A stretch of DNA of 64,000 bases, taken from contig CM047808.1 of the NCBI GenBank assembly GCA_026214975.1, positions 60,476,583-60,540,582 on the forward strand, in the 5' to 3' direction. Numbering within the stretch: the first letter of the stretch is position 1; every line of letters starts with the position of its first letter. The DNA is from Gentiana macrophylla. Taxonomy: Eukaryota > Streptophyta > Magnoliopsida > Gentianales > Gentianaceae. Shown here in pieces: positions 21,660 to 31,968 of the stretch. Below the pieces are notes generated by a model, which made no database searches, was not told where the DNA came from, and saw nothing but the letters and a program-made list of their open reading frames with translations. The translations under genes were made by a program, and so were the position numbers.

Positions 21660-22434
21660 AACCAAGGTATGCAAACTACTACAGATTACATCCTAAACAA
21701 TTTAAAGGAACTAGGCTAAACCTACAAAGTGTTGAGAAGATGTTAGATTTGTTGATTCCAAGCAGCATAAGATCCCTGAGATTATATGCTACAAGAAACA
21801 ACGACCACTAAACACTTAACACTCAAAATCAAACAAAATGGGGTCATATGAGAGCATAACTCATGTAACCTATCCCATGGTGTGTAGAGAAACAAAATAA
21901 TCTCATACAACCACCAACAAGCACCAAAAGAGATAACAAAGGATGTACAAAACCCTAACATCATGGGGTAAAAGTGTACAAAAGGAAAGCAGCCTTCATT
22001 ATATAAAAGATATGTGTTTTAATACAATGCAGAACATCAGAAATCTTCATAAGAACACCATCAAATCTCTTCCTGTTCTTCTTTACAATGATAGTAGCAT
22101 GCCAATATATAGGCTACAAATAAATGACTCTTCCATCTCCTAAGCAATGTGGGAGAATGAAAACTAATAAAATCCTAACTAGACAATAAAACCCTAGGCG
22201 CCACCTTGGTGGGCTTCTTGTGGCACTAAGCCCACAAGACAATTATTAAATATACTCCAAAGCTAAATACAATAAAACATGTCCAAATAATCTACTAATG
22301 GCACCACTCACATTTGGGCCAGCCTTATTGACACAATAATTAAATAAATGATTTTCTTCCATATTATCCAAGTCCATCTTCATGCTCTTCAAGCACAATA
22401 ATATAGATAGTGCATTTTATGGGCTGGTCTTCAA

Positions 22435-22599
22435 CAGTGGCGGACCCAGAACTTTTTTTCAGCGGGGTCCGTAAATATTTAACACACTAAATAATTTTTT
22501 TCACGGGGTCCGAAATATTTTCTATAGGTAAAATGCAGTGTATTTTTATTTTTAGCGGGGTCCGTGGACCACCCTTAGGTGGCTTTGGATCCGCCCCTG
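22435..22599. mobile_element. hAT-like MITE, 165 bp
   Basis: The ends CAGTGGCGGACCCA and TGGATCCGCCCCTG are imperfect inverted repeats. GTCTTCAA (8 bp) is duplicated at 22427-22434 and 22600-22607, and the uninterrupted site is visible in the other LTR near 13048-13058. An 8 bp duplication fits hAT; the exact cut is ambiguous by 1-2 bp, so a Mutator-type 9-10 bp duplication is not excluded. 'gcggggtccg' is repeated inside. It has no ORF. Confidence 0.85.
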
Positions 22600-22630
22600 G
22601 TCTTCAACGTGCTTGGACTGGATCACATCA

Positions 22631-23522
22631 AGTTGATCAGGCTACAAACATGTAAATTAAATCTGTCGATCAACGTAGCCGGCGCCGATTATCATGAACT
22701 AGGATTTACTAGGTATTCAAATCTAGCGATATAGACCGTCGCAGATCTGAAGAACGCAATCACTATTTCTTGATTTCTTCACCAACGAATCAGATCTATA
22801 CATTCATAGGGTAAAATAAACTAACTACGACATAATTAAACTAAATAAACAATCAAAACATACTAGTCAAAGAGAACAACGATAGATCTACATCATGTAA
22901 AAAACAGAAAATCATACCCTTGAAGATGAGTGTAGATCTCCCTTGGCTCTCTTCCTAGGAGGCGAATCCGTCGATTCCGTGACTAGAACTCATAAAATAA
23001 ATAAAGAACAGAGAACTTTTATTGCATAATGACTTGTCTTGAAAATTGTACTGTACATTGAATTCTGAGGCGATGCCTCTTATTTATAGCTAAGTAAACC
23101 GACTTAGAAAGACCTAGAACTACCCCTCGTCCAAGAAAACGTGTTTCGGAAGATTCTGGACTCTCGATAAGTCAGCGGTATTTCCCAATTAATCGGGGGT
23201 ATATATGTCCTTTTTCTTCTGCCGACTTAGCTTGAAAGGTTCTAGAATACCCTAGGCCCAATCCTTTTGTTCAGTCCACTCCAGAATTGTCCACAATGCT
23301 TAGCCTAATATTTCGTATCCTGGAAATAATCAAATAACACACGAAATAATATCGAATAAGGGAAAATAAACGTTAAATGAAAAATACTCGACTCAAGAAC
23401 CCGACAAATGACATTCGACTCAAATGGTTCATATTTATAGGCCAAAACAACTATTTTTAGCTCGTAATGGATAGAATGTTGATGCCATAGGATAGACTAC
23501 TTTAAGCATCATCAGTCGATAA
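22631..23522 (-). mobile_element. 5' LTR of element A, distal part
   Basis: This is the continuation of 11918-12478 after element E; 22631-22635 is the second AGTTG. It is homologous to 32540-33330 in the LTR of B ('aacatgtcgatc.acgtag', 'gcgccga'). It carries the LTR TATA box and ends where the SIRE-like LTR begins at 23523. By comparison with B, only the last few tens of bases at the LTR start are lost. Confidence 0.8.
23079..23088 (-). promoter_or_regulatory. TATA box of the element A LTR
   Basis: On the minus strand this reads TATAAATAAG, preceded by the complement of a GC-rich 'aggcgatgcctc' block. Confidence 0.55.
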
Positions 23523-24929
23523 TGTTTGTCCCAGAGAAGGGTGTGAATAGAGTCAGAGGGGGATGAATGACTCTATTAGGAGTTTGAAAACTTCTCTTGA
23601 TGAAAATCTTTTCTGCAGCGGATTAAAACCCTTCCAAAATATATTTTCAAAGTAAGTATAACACACACAGATAAAGTAAATAACTTAAAGTAAAGTGTAG
23701 AAATTAAATGAACACAAATTTTATAGCGGTTCAGGGTGGTGTAATCCCTTAATCCACTCTTCTCTTGTGATGATTGGAGGAATTCAATATTGTGTTTCAC
23801 GAATACAATAGTTGATTATCCTTAGCTACACAAGCTTCACAATCTGCAGACTATCACTCCCTGGCTACGAAAGCTTCAATGAATCAGTCTTCTACACTTC
23901 TCTTTGGGAACAAATCCTTCAGCAGCTATCACAACTCTTGCAATTTCTTCTCAGAGAATTTGATTCAATTGCTGATAAGAATGTGAATTTGATTCATAAG
24001 GTTTGATCAATTCTCAGGCTGGATTATAACTTTTCTGCACTGTTTTCTGAGTTTTATTTTCTGGATGTGTTCTATGAAGATCAAATATGAAGGCTTGTGA
24101 GTTTGACAAAGGTTTAGCACTTAGAATTTCTTAAATAATCTTGTTATTTTTCCTCGATGTCGATGCCTTTTATTTATAGCCAAATTTATTTTAATTTGAA
24201 TTTCCATCCGTTGGCTATTTAATATGGAGAATAATCCTTGATTTTGTCTTGATTTAGTCCTCCTTGATTTGCATGATCCGGATTTTCTTCTCAACGTTTA
24301 TCATAAAATACATCCTTAATTGATTCTGCATTTAATGCACTTCCTACCATATTTTCCATGTTTTTGATTAAGTATTGACAACTTAATGACTCAGCTGCCT
24401 TTCATTTACCTTGCTATTTTTAGATTCACCGATCTGTTGCTCTGTTACTCTGTTGCCTTCACTGTTACTTCACTAGTTGAGTGACTGCTTCCTTGGCTAT
24501 TCTATTTCTTCTTTATCATCAGTTAGCACATCCTTGATCACATGGCTGTTGTTACTTTGCTATCACTTCTCTGCTTGTACTTATCAGCTGATAGCGATTT
24601 ACTTCAATGATCCTTATTTTGGGTGAGATCAGTGTACACCATATTTGTTAAAATTGATTTCCATCACATAGTAGATATCTTAGACTTACCCTTGTTGTAA
24701 GTCAGTCCATAGGTCTTCACTTCACTGAGTCTGGATCCTCAGCTACCTCACTCAGCTGGTATTCTATTCTTCACTTCACTGAGCTACCATACTAATACAG
24801 TCATTGTCTAACTGAGCTTATACAAAAGTCAGACTTCTAAATAAAACCTATACAAATGATTCTAACTTATTTCAGGCTTGCTATAACAGCTAGCATGGGA
24901 ATCATCTAAACTATAAAATGTTCCAAACA
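23523..24929 (-). mobile_element. 3' LTR of the minus-strand SIRE-like element
   Basis: 1407 bp. The minus-strand start is TGTTTGGAACA (24929) and the end GGGACAAACA (23523), the SIRE-type TG..CA ends. The inner part matches LTR-2 (about 840-1951). Confidence 0.87.
24169..24178 (-). promoter_or_regulatory. TATA box of the minus-strand SIRE-like LTR
   Basis: TATAAATAAA on the minus strand, at the equivalent place to 1284-1292 in LTR-2. Confidence 0.6.
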
Positions 24930-24943
24930 ATTTCCCTTTTTTT
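24930..24943 (-). other. Polypurine tract, minus-strand SIRE-like element
   Basis: The minus strand reads AAAAAAAGGGAAAT directly before the LTR start TGTTTGG, nearly identical to the tract at 50479-50492. Confidence 0.88.
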
Positions 24944-25199
24944 GATGATGCCAAAACCCTTATAAGCCTGAATATGAGTAAAAATATTGAAGATAATAAA
25001 CAAGAAAGAACCATTGACTTATTTTATTCATCCATAGAGGTTCAAAAGTGAAAATTATTACAACTACAAGTTTTTCAGATTTTCACCTCTTTCGAGCATT
25101 TAGAGTATCCTCTCCAATCCTCAATCAAACTTGCATTCCCCAGGCGCTATGAAATGGGGGGCTTTCATTCGCCTATCATATTTATCGGCTTGGCTTCAT

Positions 25200-28100
25200 T
25201 TCAAACCAATGAGGTTCCTTGTACCTCATCAACATGGTAGTTTGTATTCCCTCCATGTCTTTGAAGTCAACCTCAGGAAACTTACATTCCAGTATTCTAA
25301 AGCAGTTGAGTGAGTGAGAATGAAAAAGACATTTATGTTGAATAGAAAGTTGAAGTATGGCATTGTCTTACATGCAAGAGGTTCTCCAAAATACTCCTTC
25401 AATCTGGCTTTGGCTTCAGCAATATGTTGATCTGCCAGTTTCAGATCTTTGTACACTATCCACTGTTGCTAAGCTATTAGTCTGGAAATTGGTTTGAAGA
25501 ATTTGACTAAATTATTGAACTTTAACTGTTCTTCAGCTCTTAAGTCATCAGACCCGTGTGCTGTAATGGGCCTTAACTGGCTTCCTCTGTTGGTGGAGCC
25601 AGATCCTCTCTCACTTTCCGCTGCTTTTGTACTTTTCTGTGATATATAAAGTCGTTTCAGATCATTATACATTGTGGACATGTCAACTCTCAACTCCTTG
25701 TCATAAAGACCTAGCCAATCTGCCCATCCTTCATCTTGTGATTTATTGGGATAGTGACTTTTAGAGTTTGCAGAAACTCTCTAACAGCTCTAACCGGTTC
25801 AGCATCTCTTTCCACTTTGTTTCTGAAGGTGGTAGTGCTTCTTCTAGATCCTCCACTAGAATATCTGCTAGCAGAGTGTTTGCCAACATCACTACCTCTT
25901 GTTTGGCCTTGGCCTTGTCAGAACTGCTTCCAACGGATCCTCTTTGCAGGCTTGAGGATCCAGATCCTCTTCCACCACCAGATCTATCATCTGGTCTTCT
26001 AACAGGATGAGGGAAACCTATGCAAGGTTCATTTCTGGCCCTTTCCCTCTCTTCCTGAATTCTCATTTGTTGCTCATCAGCCTGAGCTCTGACCCTTATT
26101 TCTCTATCCTATTCTCTTATATATCCTACTATGAGATGGGGTCTGCTACTTGCAGGATTATCGCTTTCCCCCTTTTTGACAACATCAGAGGGAAGTTGCA
26201 GCAAAATGTTGTTTGTTGTTTCAGCTCCTACAATGAGGCTTGCAATTTGGACTCAATTGATACTGGCCTTTCTCCTTGTGCATTCACTATGCTGATAACA
26301 AAGGCCATTCTAGTGCCAGTAGCTACTACCATACTTACATTCTCCTGTGAGATATGCTCCTCTAGGCCTCTGCATCTATTTGTCAGATTTGTATTCATCT
26401 AAATGATGAGGTTTGTCTGATGACTCACCACGTGATTCTGCATCTGAATGTACTCAGAGACATCTTCAAATTTATTGCTCAAGGAAGAGCTTTCATTTCT
26501 CGGTGCACTTTGTAGGTTTCTCAAACTCAGAGCTTGCTTCTCCAAGTCATCTACCAAGGCATCCACAGCTGACTGAAAAAATTGGTCTGATACACCAGCT
26601 AGAATCTGTAATAATGTCTGTCTGAGATCAGCTGGTGGTGCTTGTGTGTCCTCTGCTATTTCATGTCCTGGTACTGTAGGAGGTACCAGTTCAGGTGATG
26701 CCTCAGCTGCTCGAGATTGTGTGACATCTGCCTTACCTACTCCTTCAAGCACTAGAGTAGTGGAGGTGTCTTTTCCTGGACTGCTAGTCATTCTTCCTTG
26801 CTCTGTGTTGAGGACTGCCTTCACTGGTGTGGCAGCAGGTGATCTAGAGTCTTGCATTGTTGTTGGATCTACTACCCTATCAGATGTGTTAGCTGAGACT
26901 TGTTAAGTGTCCTCAGCTGGTGCAATAACTGCATCTGCTATTTCCTTATCTGCTGATGGTGATGTATTTGCTTCAATTGGCCGTGTGCCCTCAGCTGGTG
27001 CATTACGCTGCTTTTTTTTTCTATCTTTGTCTTTGTTTCTCGAATCCGACTAAAAAGTATCATATTATCACCATCTGCTGCATCAGCTGCACCTCATTCA
27101 CATCCATGATCATTCCTCTGTCATCATCATCTTGACCATCATCATCACCATGATGATCTTCTTCTTCTGATTGTGCCAACCCTACTTTGGCATATGCAAC
27201 CATATCCGAGATTTGTCTTTCATCCATGAGGCAAATGAGACATGTTATGGCCATGGATGAGAAGAACCACTCTTCCTCTCAAAACATTATGTCAGAATTT
27301 GAAAATTGGATATGTGAATAACCTAACTTCCAATCCAGATAGTCACCAACTCTATCATCAATATCCCTTTCATGGATTTATTCTTCTGCTACCTCCTTAA
27401 CTGCTTCAGTCATACCATCTCCTTATTCAAGCTCATTCTCTGTTACTTTTTCTTCCAATTCCTCAACATTTTCCAAGCCTTCTTCAATCTCTCTTTGCAA
27501 ATTCGCCTGGGAATTTGTTATCTTCTTCTTTCTTTTTATAGAAGCACCTGCATCTGGTTGTTTTCTTTTCTAGGCACCCAAGCCCTTCTTCACATAGATG
27601 AACATCACCTTTGCATTGTGTAGATTATGCAAATGAATGGGTTTTACATTCAATTGCTCCAGTAGATAGTGAAGTTGAATCACAAAAAATTTATTCACCC
27701 AAAATGTCTTAGATTTTGTCAGGCCCTTCTCTGCCGCCTTGTTTGCAGCATCAATTTTTCCTTGAATCTGTTCTTTGATTCGTGGGAAAATATATGTTGC
27801 CCGATCAAAGTCCAGACCTTCATGTATTATTGCCATAAGCCTGGTTCCCACTTCAGTCATGGAATTTATAGACCCTAACTTTCCTTCAATGTTCTTCCCA
27901 ATCAGTAGGCTGAATTCGTCAAAAGGTTTCTTTAATAAAATCCTCAGGCAATTAAACGTTTTGTTTTCTAGGGTTGCATCCTTCCCAATCTTCATCCAGA
28001 ATGCATCTGTGTCCATAGTGACATTCTTTATACTTGTTGGGCCAGTATTTGAGAGTTTGAGATTTTGGTGAAATAGATTTATAGTTATCACAAAATTTTG

Positions 28101-28370
28101 CCCATTTACTGTGAGGGTGATCTTATCCGGAATCAATTTACCATCCTTGGTTATGTGTCCTTCCACAAACTTTTCATTCCTCAAGAATGAGATTTGATTT
28201 TCATAGCAAATATCCTTGATGGGGGGGGGGGGGGTTAAGAAAAGCCATTAACCCTAGATTGGCACACCAATCCACCAATATCTGTGCTTGGGCTTCATTT
28301 TTGCACCAATCCAGATAGTAATGGGGTTCGAAGAATGACCCGGTGACAATGTATTCTCATATTGTTTAGC
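25200..28370 (-). pseudogene. Third (env-position) ORF of the minus-strand SIRE-like element
   Basis: SIRE-group copia elements carry an extra ORF between pol and the 3' LTR; its role is unproven and it is often called env-like. Minus-strand text from about 28360 reads SFFEPHYYLDWCKNEAQAQI, then (28184-27570) ITLTVNGQNFVITINLFHQN, TDAFWMKIGKDA and NIEGKLGSINSMTEVGTRLM. This parallels 46780-47200 in the sense element (TTTVNGREIEISSDLLREVF, DAIK, GFVGSLDTLS). An acidic block (27254-27060), a Ser/Pro/Thr block (26857-26399), an Arg/Glu block (26066-25761) and short pieces to 25229 follow. Stops and frameshifts separate them. I see no convincing signal peptide or membrane span. Confidence 0.72.
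28221..28234. repeat. Run of 14 G
   Basis: A homopolymer in the third ORF of the minus-strand SIRE-like element; on the coding strand it gives a short Pro run and is a likely frameshift hotspot. Confidence 0.95.
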
Positions 28371-28379
28371 TGTGACAGG

Positions 28380-29000
28380 GGTTGAAGAAGATGAAGCAAC
28401 CCCGTTATGGCTTGGAATCGTCAGCCATTATCAGTCCAATCCAGGAATGGAACATTGGACAGCAGTAAAGAATCTCCTCAAATATATGAAGAGAACGAGG
28501 AATTATATGCTCGTATATTCGGGTGCAAACCTGGATATAAAAGGTACACTCGATTCGACTTCCAATGGATAGAGATGATTTCAAATCTACCTGCGGCTCG
28601 AGTGTTTACTCTCGAGGCGGTGCGATCATTTGGAGAAGCGTAAAGCAATCCAATACAGCTGATTCAACTATGGAAGCCAAATACATAGCGGCCTCTGAGG
28701 CAGCTAAGGAAGCAGATTAGCTGAAGAAGTTCCTGGGTGGTTTAGGAGTAATCCCAAATCACAACGATCCGATATGTCTCTATTGTGACAACAATGGGGC
28801 TGTGTCAAATTCGAAGTGCAAGTCAAAGCATATAGAGCGAAAGTACCATTTGATCAGAGAAATTGTTCAACGAGGAGACATTTTCGTACAGAAAAAATCC
28901 TCTCGAAGACAACTGGTGATTCTTTTTCACCAAGACATTGCCGTTAGAAGTCTTCAACAGGCATTTGGAGAATATGGGTATTAGGGACATGACTCTTTTG
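28380..29000 (+). pseudogene. Copia RT end and RNase H, fragment
   Basis: Frame 28372-28572 reads HYQSNPGMEHWTAVKNLLKY, then MKRTRNYMLVYSGANLDIKG, the junction of RT and RNase H. Other frames continue with STMEAKYIAASEAAKEA (28665-28720; the usual Glu before Y is Lys), LYCDNNGAVSNSKCKSKHIE and RKYHLIREIVQRGD (28770-28880), then a degraded end. RNase H would remove the RNA template strand. Several stops and frameshifts make it non-functional. The element's 5' half is missing. Confidence 0.85.
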
Positions 29001-29082
29001 CTTTAGAACAAGTGGGAGATGTAGTTTGCTGTAATATAGATATATGGTGTGCTCTAAAACAATTAATCACTTGCCTTTCGTG

Positions 29083-29094
29083 CAAGTGGGAGAT
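29083..29094 (+). other. Polypurine tract of the truncated copia fragment
   Basis: CAAGTGGGAGAT lies directly before the LTR start TGTTAGGTGTAGTGCCC; 'caagtgggagat' is typical of this copia group and occurs imperfectly at 29007 too. Confidence 0.85.
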
Positions 29095-30868
29095 TGTTAG
29101 GTGTAGTGCCCGAAAGACAATTTTGTAATTGTTTTATTTAAATAAATGATAGAATTATATATTCATTTTATTATTTGCATTCATGCTTATATTATACACT
29201 GCTGAAAACCCTAAGTATATCGGTATGTAATCACATAACTCAGTGTATGGGATACACACGAGGATTGAGTTAGTGATGATATGCTTAAAATTAGTTAGTC
29301 CGTGGTGAATTTAATCAGAGTATGGGTCTCATGATTAATATACCAATAATGCGCCCAGAACACTTAACGGTCTGACCGTCTTATCCGGACCGTCGGTATA
29401 GGGTAACTAGTGGGGCATTTATATATGATGTCTATCATATAGGACTGGACCGATTTGATTTGAATTCTCGATATAATTCCGTGATCGAGAAATCTTATGA
29501 ATCAAAAGATGAACATAAATGGATTAATCTCAATCCGGATGTGATCACAGTCTACTGCTTGGTTCAAAGTAGGGTTTGATGTGTTAGTTAAGGATCACTT
29601 GGATACATGTGATCTGAACACTTCTCGTTGGCTCTATTCTGGAAGAGTGAGTAGTCTGTGACTCCACAGATATGGAATCCATTCCTTCCTACGGGAAGTA
29701 GACAGACAGTTCCCTTGTTTGTTAATCCTAGAAACTGATCGATGGGCCCAGTTCATATTATATTAGTTATGAACTAATTGATCACTAGGGGGTTAATGGT
29801 AAATAAGGATAAGATGTTTTGAGAAGGGTTTACGGAAATATCTCGAATCAAAACGAACAGTCTATGTAAGATTTATCCGTATGTAATGATTATATCAATG
29901 GACGCTTTTACTCATTGATTACAGTGTAAGTATATATCTATAATTGATAGAGTTCAGTTTCGGGTTTATGGTGGCGTATTCCCGGAATTAATAGTTTGAA
30001 TAAGAATTGTTTTGTCGATGAATAATTTTATTTAATTTATTGTAGCTACTGGTTATAGGTCCATGGTCCCGAATGTGGCTCATAACATGCATATGTTTCT
30101 TGACGTTGGGCCTCAAATAATAATTAAGTAGTTGGACTGTTTAATTGATGTGCGATTTATTATTGGACTAAATAATAAAATACATAGAAAATACATTTTT
30201 TCGTGGACTCGGCCCAATAGTGTAAAAGTCGTGTGCTAGCCTTATTTGACTAGGGTTGGCGTGAATTGTGTCTTGTTATTTATTAAGGAATTAGTTTTCT
30301 TGATAAATATAAGACATGTGATTAATTATATAATTAATTAGGGAAAATATATTAGATTGATCCTTAAATATTCTAGATTTATTCTAGATTATTCTAGGAG
30401 TATCTTTTAGGGAAAATGATTATTATAATTGATTTTGTATTAATTATTAAATCCTTGGAGGACAAGGATTTCTCTCCTATATAAAGAGAGTTCTCTAAGA
30501 GTTTTCATCCATCACAATACACGAAATATACACAGCAAAATAAGCTAGGAATTTCGGCCAAGCTTAGGGTTTTACGAGTTGGGAAAATCTTCTGGATTTT
30601 GCGGGTAGCATATCAAGGAGGTCAAGCATCAAGGATCAACATCCACCGGTTGTTGCTTGGAGATACATATCGGAAGATCGTGGCATCTCAAATTGGATCT
30701 CGGCTTCATCAATCTTTTAGATCTCGCTTTTGATTAGTTAGTAGATCTCACCTTCTTGTAGGTATATCTTAAATTATGTAGTTTAATTTTATATGATCGT
30801 GATCCTCTTGTTTATTCCGCTGCGTAATCGGGCGGATCTAGATCCGTCCGGCGATATTACATCAAACA
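29095..30868 (+). mobile_element. 3' LTR of the truncated copia fragment, 1.77 kb
   Basis: It starts TGTTAGGTGTAGTGCCCG and ends near GATATTACATCAAACA. It contains a TATA box (30478-30486) and the 'atccgtccggcgat' text common at the end of such LTRs. No ORF of note. Confidence 0.8.
30478..30486 (+). promoter_or_regulatory. TATA box in the 1.77 kb copia LTR
   Basis: TATATAAAG is followed after about 25-35 bp by 'catccatcacaatacac', a plausible start region. Confidence 0.6.
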
Positions 30869-31130
30869 TGATGGTGTTGATTAGCTGAGCCACTTTGCTG
30901 GTTACTTAGCTGATGCATCAGTTAACTGGTCTGCTTTCTTTTTTGGCTGTTCCTTTTCACTGAGTTGCTTCATCAAAACAACTGTTCCTAAAAACCAGTT
31001 AAGTGGATCGTTAATCTAGTGACTGGCCAGCCAAGTGACCTCACCCATCATGGCAAAGGTCAACCGTGCTGGTGAAGTCACTCATTGGTTACTCCAGTTA
31101 GCTCCTCCATTGTATTTTAGTCCAATTCAA
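30869..31130 (-). other. pol to third-ORF spacer of the minus-strand SIRE-like element
   Basis: Non-coding. On the minus strand, 31061-31021 reads TTTGCCATGATGGGTGAGGT followed by CACTTGG, matching the two copies at 45991-46020 and 46102-46130 in the sense SIRE-like element. It is thus a conserved spacer motif. Confidence 0.6.
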
Positions 31131-31968
31131 TCATTCCTAGTTCACTTCTTAATTTTCAAAATCATTCATGACTGAGTGGTTTAGTAAATATATCAGCTAG
31201 TTGATTCTCAGTGTCTATGTACTCCAAGATTACATCTCATTTTTCCATATGGTCTCTAATAAAGTGATGTATCACATCAATATGTTTGGTTCTTGAATGA
31301 AGTACAAGATTTTCTATGATTGATATTACACTTGTGTTATCACACATAATCGGAATTGTCTTTTCCTCTAATCCATAGTCTCTTAGCAGATGCCATATCC
31401 ACAGTACTTGTGCACAACAACTCCCAGCTACTATATATTATGCTTCCACTATTGTAGTAGATATTGAGTTCTGCTTTTTACTGAACCATGATACTAGTAT
31501 GCTACCTAGCATCTGACAAGTTCCAAAAGGGCTTTTTCTGTCTACTTTACATCCATCATAATCTGGATTAGAGTAGGATATCAACTTGAATCCTCCATCT
31601 TTTGGATACCAAATCCCTACATTCATTGTATGCTTCAGGTATTTGATAATTCTCTTAGTTTCTACTAGATGAGATTCCTTTGGTTATGATTGGAATCTTG
31701 CACAAACTCCTACTGCAAATCCTATATATGGTCTGCTAGCAATTAAGTCGAGTAGTGAGCCAATTATGCCTCTATAGAGCTTCTGATCAACATCATTTCT
31801 ATGTTCATCTTTTCCAAGGATAAATCTTACACACATTGGTGTCTCTAATATTCCACCGGTGTCCATGTCATACTTACTTATCAAGTCTTTGGTGTACTTG
31901 GCTTGATTGATGAGAATACCATCTTTCATCTATTTCACTTGTAGTTGAAGATAGTAATTGAGCTCTTC
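31131..31968 (-). pseudogene. RT end and RNase H of the minus-strand SIRE-like element
   Basis: Minus-strand frame 31929-31684 reads MKDGILINQAKYTKDLISKY, then SRPYIGFAVGVCARFQS, the C-terminal RT block, matching 45208-45450 in the sense copy. Text just before it (to 31966) is LNYYLQLQVK with a stop. Frame 31626-31438 gives the RNase H start (YSNPDYDGCKVDRKSPFGTC, SWFSKKQNS). The end (31437-31131) shows the CDNTSV, SRTKHIDV and LADIFTKPL blocks with stops. The upstream boundary is the LTR of B at 31969. Confidence 0.85.

Larger units (their letters stand above)
21413..22073. mobile_element. 661 bp insertion of unknown type in the LTR of E
   Basis: Comparison with the other LTR (12700-12715) shows that 'aatgtgtt|cttcttt' is interrupted here. 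TGTT flanks both sides (21409-21412 and 22074-22077). The insert begins with a T-run and a long (TA)n tract and contains the CACTA-type MITE. The rest (21663-22073) has no recognisable domain. A poly-T start could be the tail of an antisense retroposon, but no longer target duplication supports that. Confidence 0.6.
12479..22630 (-). mobile_element. Element E: LTR retroelement without recognisable gag/pol
   Basis: Minus-strand element with TG..CA LTRs (5' LTR 22630-21176, 3' LTR 13085-12479), 5 bp target repeats AGTTG, an iMet-like primer site (21159-21174) and a purine tract (13086-13100). It sits in the 5' LTR of element A. After removing element D, only about 2 kb of internal sequence is left: a repetitive A/T-rich leader (20153-21158) and an acidic reading frame (14093-13114). 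Neither resembles gag, protease, RT or integrase. It is therefore either a non-autonomous family or a copy with a large deletion that coincides with the truncated 3' end of D. The LTR/PPT boundary resembles the 3' end of some gypsy elements. Confidence 0.82.
21176..22630 (-). mobile_element. 5' LTR of element E with three insertions
   Basis: The edges are TGATGCGATACGTGC at 21176 and CATCA at 22630. Subtracting the 661 bp and 165 bp insertions with their duplications leaves about 617 bp, against 607 bp for the other LTR. It carries 'ctccgacctaggatcgaggc' and 'ccctaggcgccaccttggtg' like its partner. Confidence 0.85.
1952..23522 (-). mobile_element. Element A: Athila-like Ty3-gypsy retrotransposon, heavily interrupted
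   Basis: On the minus strand the order is 5' LTR (23522 down to 22636, then 12478 to 11918), tRNA-Asp-type primer site (11891-11909), gag (11600-10031), protease, RT, RNase H, integrase (to 3353), long 3' untranslated region, polypurine tract (1962-1976) and a 10 bp stub of the 3' LTR. That order (integrase last) is gypsy. The gag N-terminus TRSS..PEIKK..RK and the CDLGAS protease motif are typical of the Athila group. Three insertions split it: the solo LTR at 6488-9256, element E at 12479-22630, and SIRE-like LTRs at both edges. Stops and frameshifts throughout make it non-functional. Confidence 0.85.
28380..30868 (+). mobile_element. Truncated sense copia fragment (RNase H, PPT, 3' LTR)
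   Basis: Only the 3' end of a Ty1-copia element is present: end of RT plus RNase H (28380-28983), polypurine tract (29083-29094) and one LTR (29095-30868). The left edge has no LTR and its exact position is uncertain by about 15 bp; the right edge could be 30864 or 30868. It splits the minus-strand SIRE-like element between its pol and its third ORF. With no second LTR a target duplication cannot be tested. Confidence 0.78.
23523..31968 (-). mobile_element. Minus-strand SIRE-like copia element, 5' part outside the visible block
   Basis: Reading on the minus strand from 31968: the last part of RT, RNase H, a spacer, a third ORF, a polypurine tract (24930-24943) and the 3' LTR (24929-23523). 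A sense copia fragment interrupts it at 28380-30868. At 31968 RT is cut by the LTR of element B; the first part of this element should continue beyond the far end of B, right of the window. It is inserted near the outer end of the 5' LTR of A. Its LTR belongs to the same group as LTR-2 on the left edge. Confidence 0.82.

Noticed and set aside
27060..27254. Asp-rich 64-codon frame that resembles an acidic host protein
   Set aside because: It sits where the sense SIRE third ORF has its own Asp-rich block (47304-47400), so it is part of that pseudogene.
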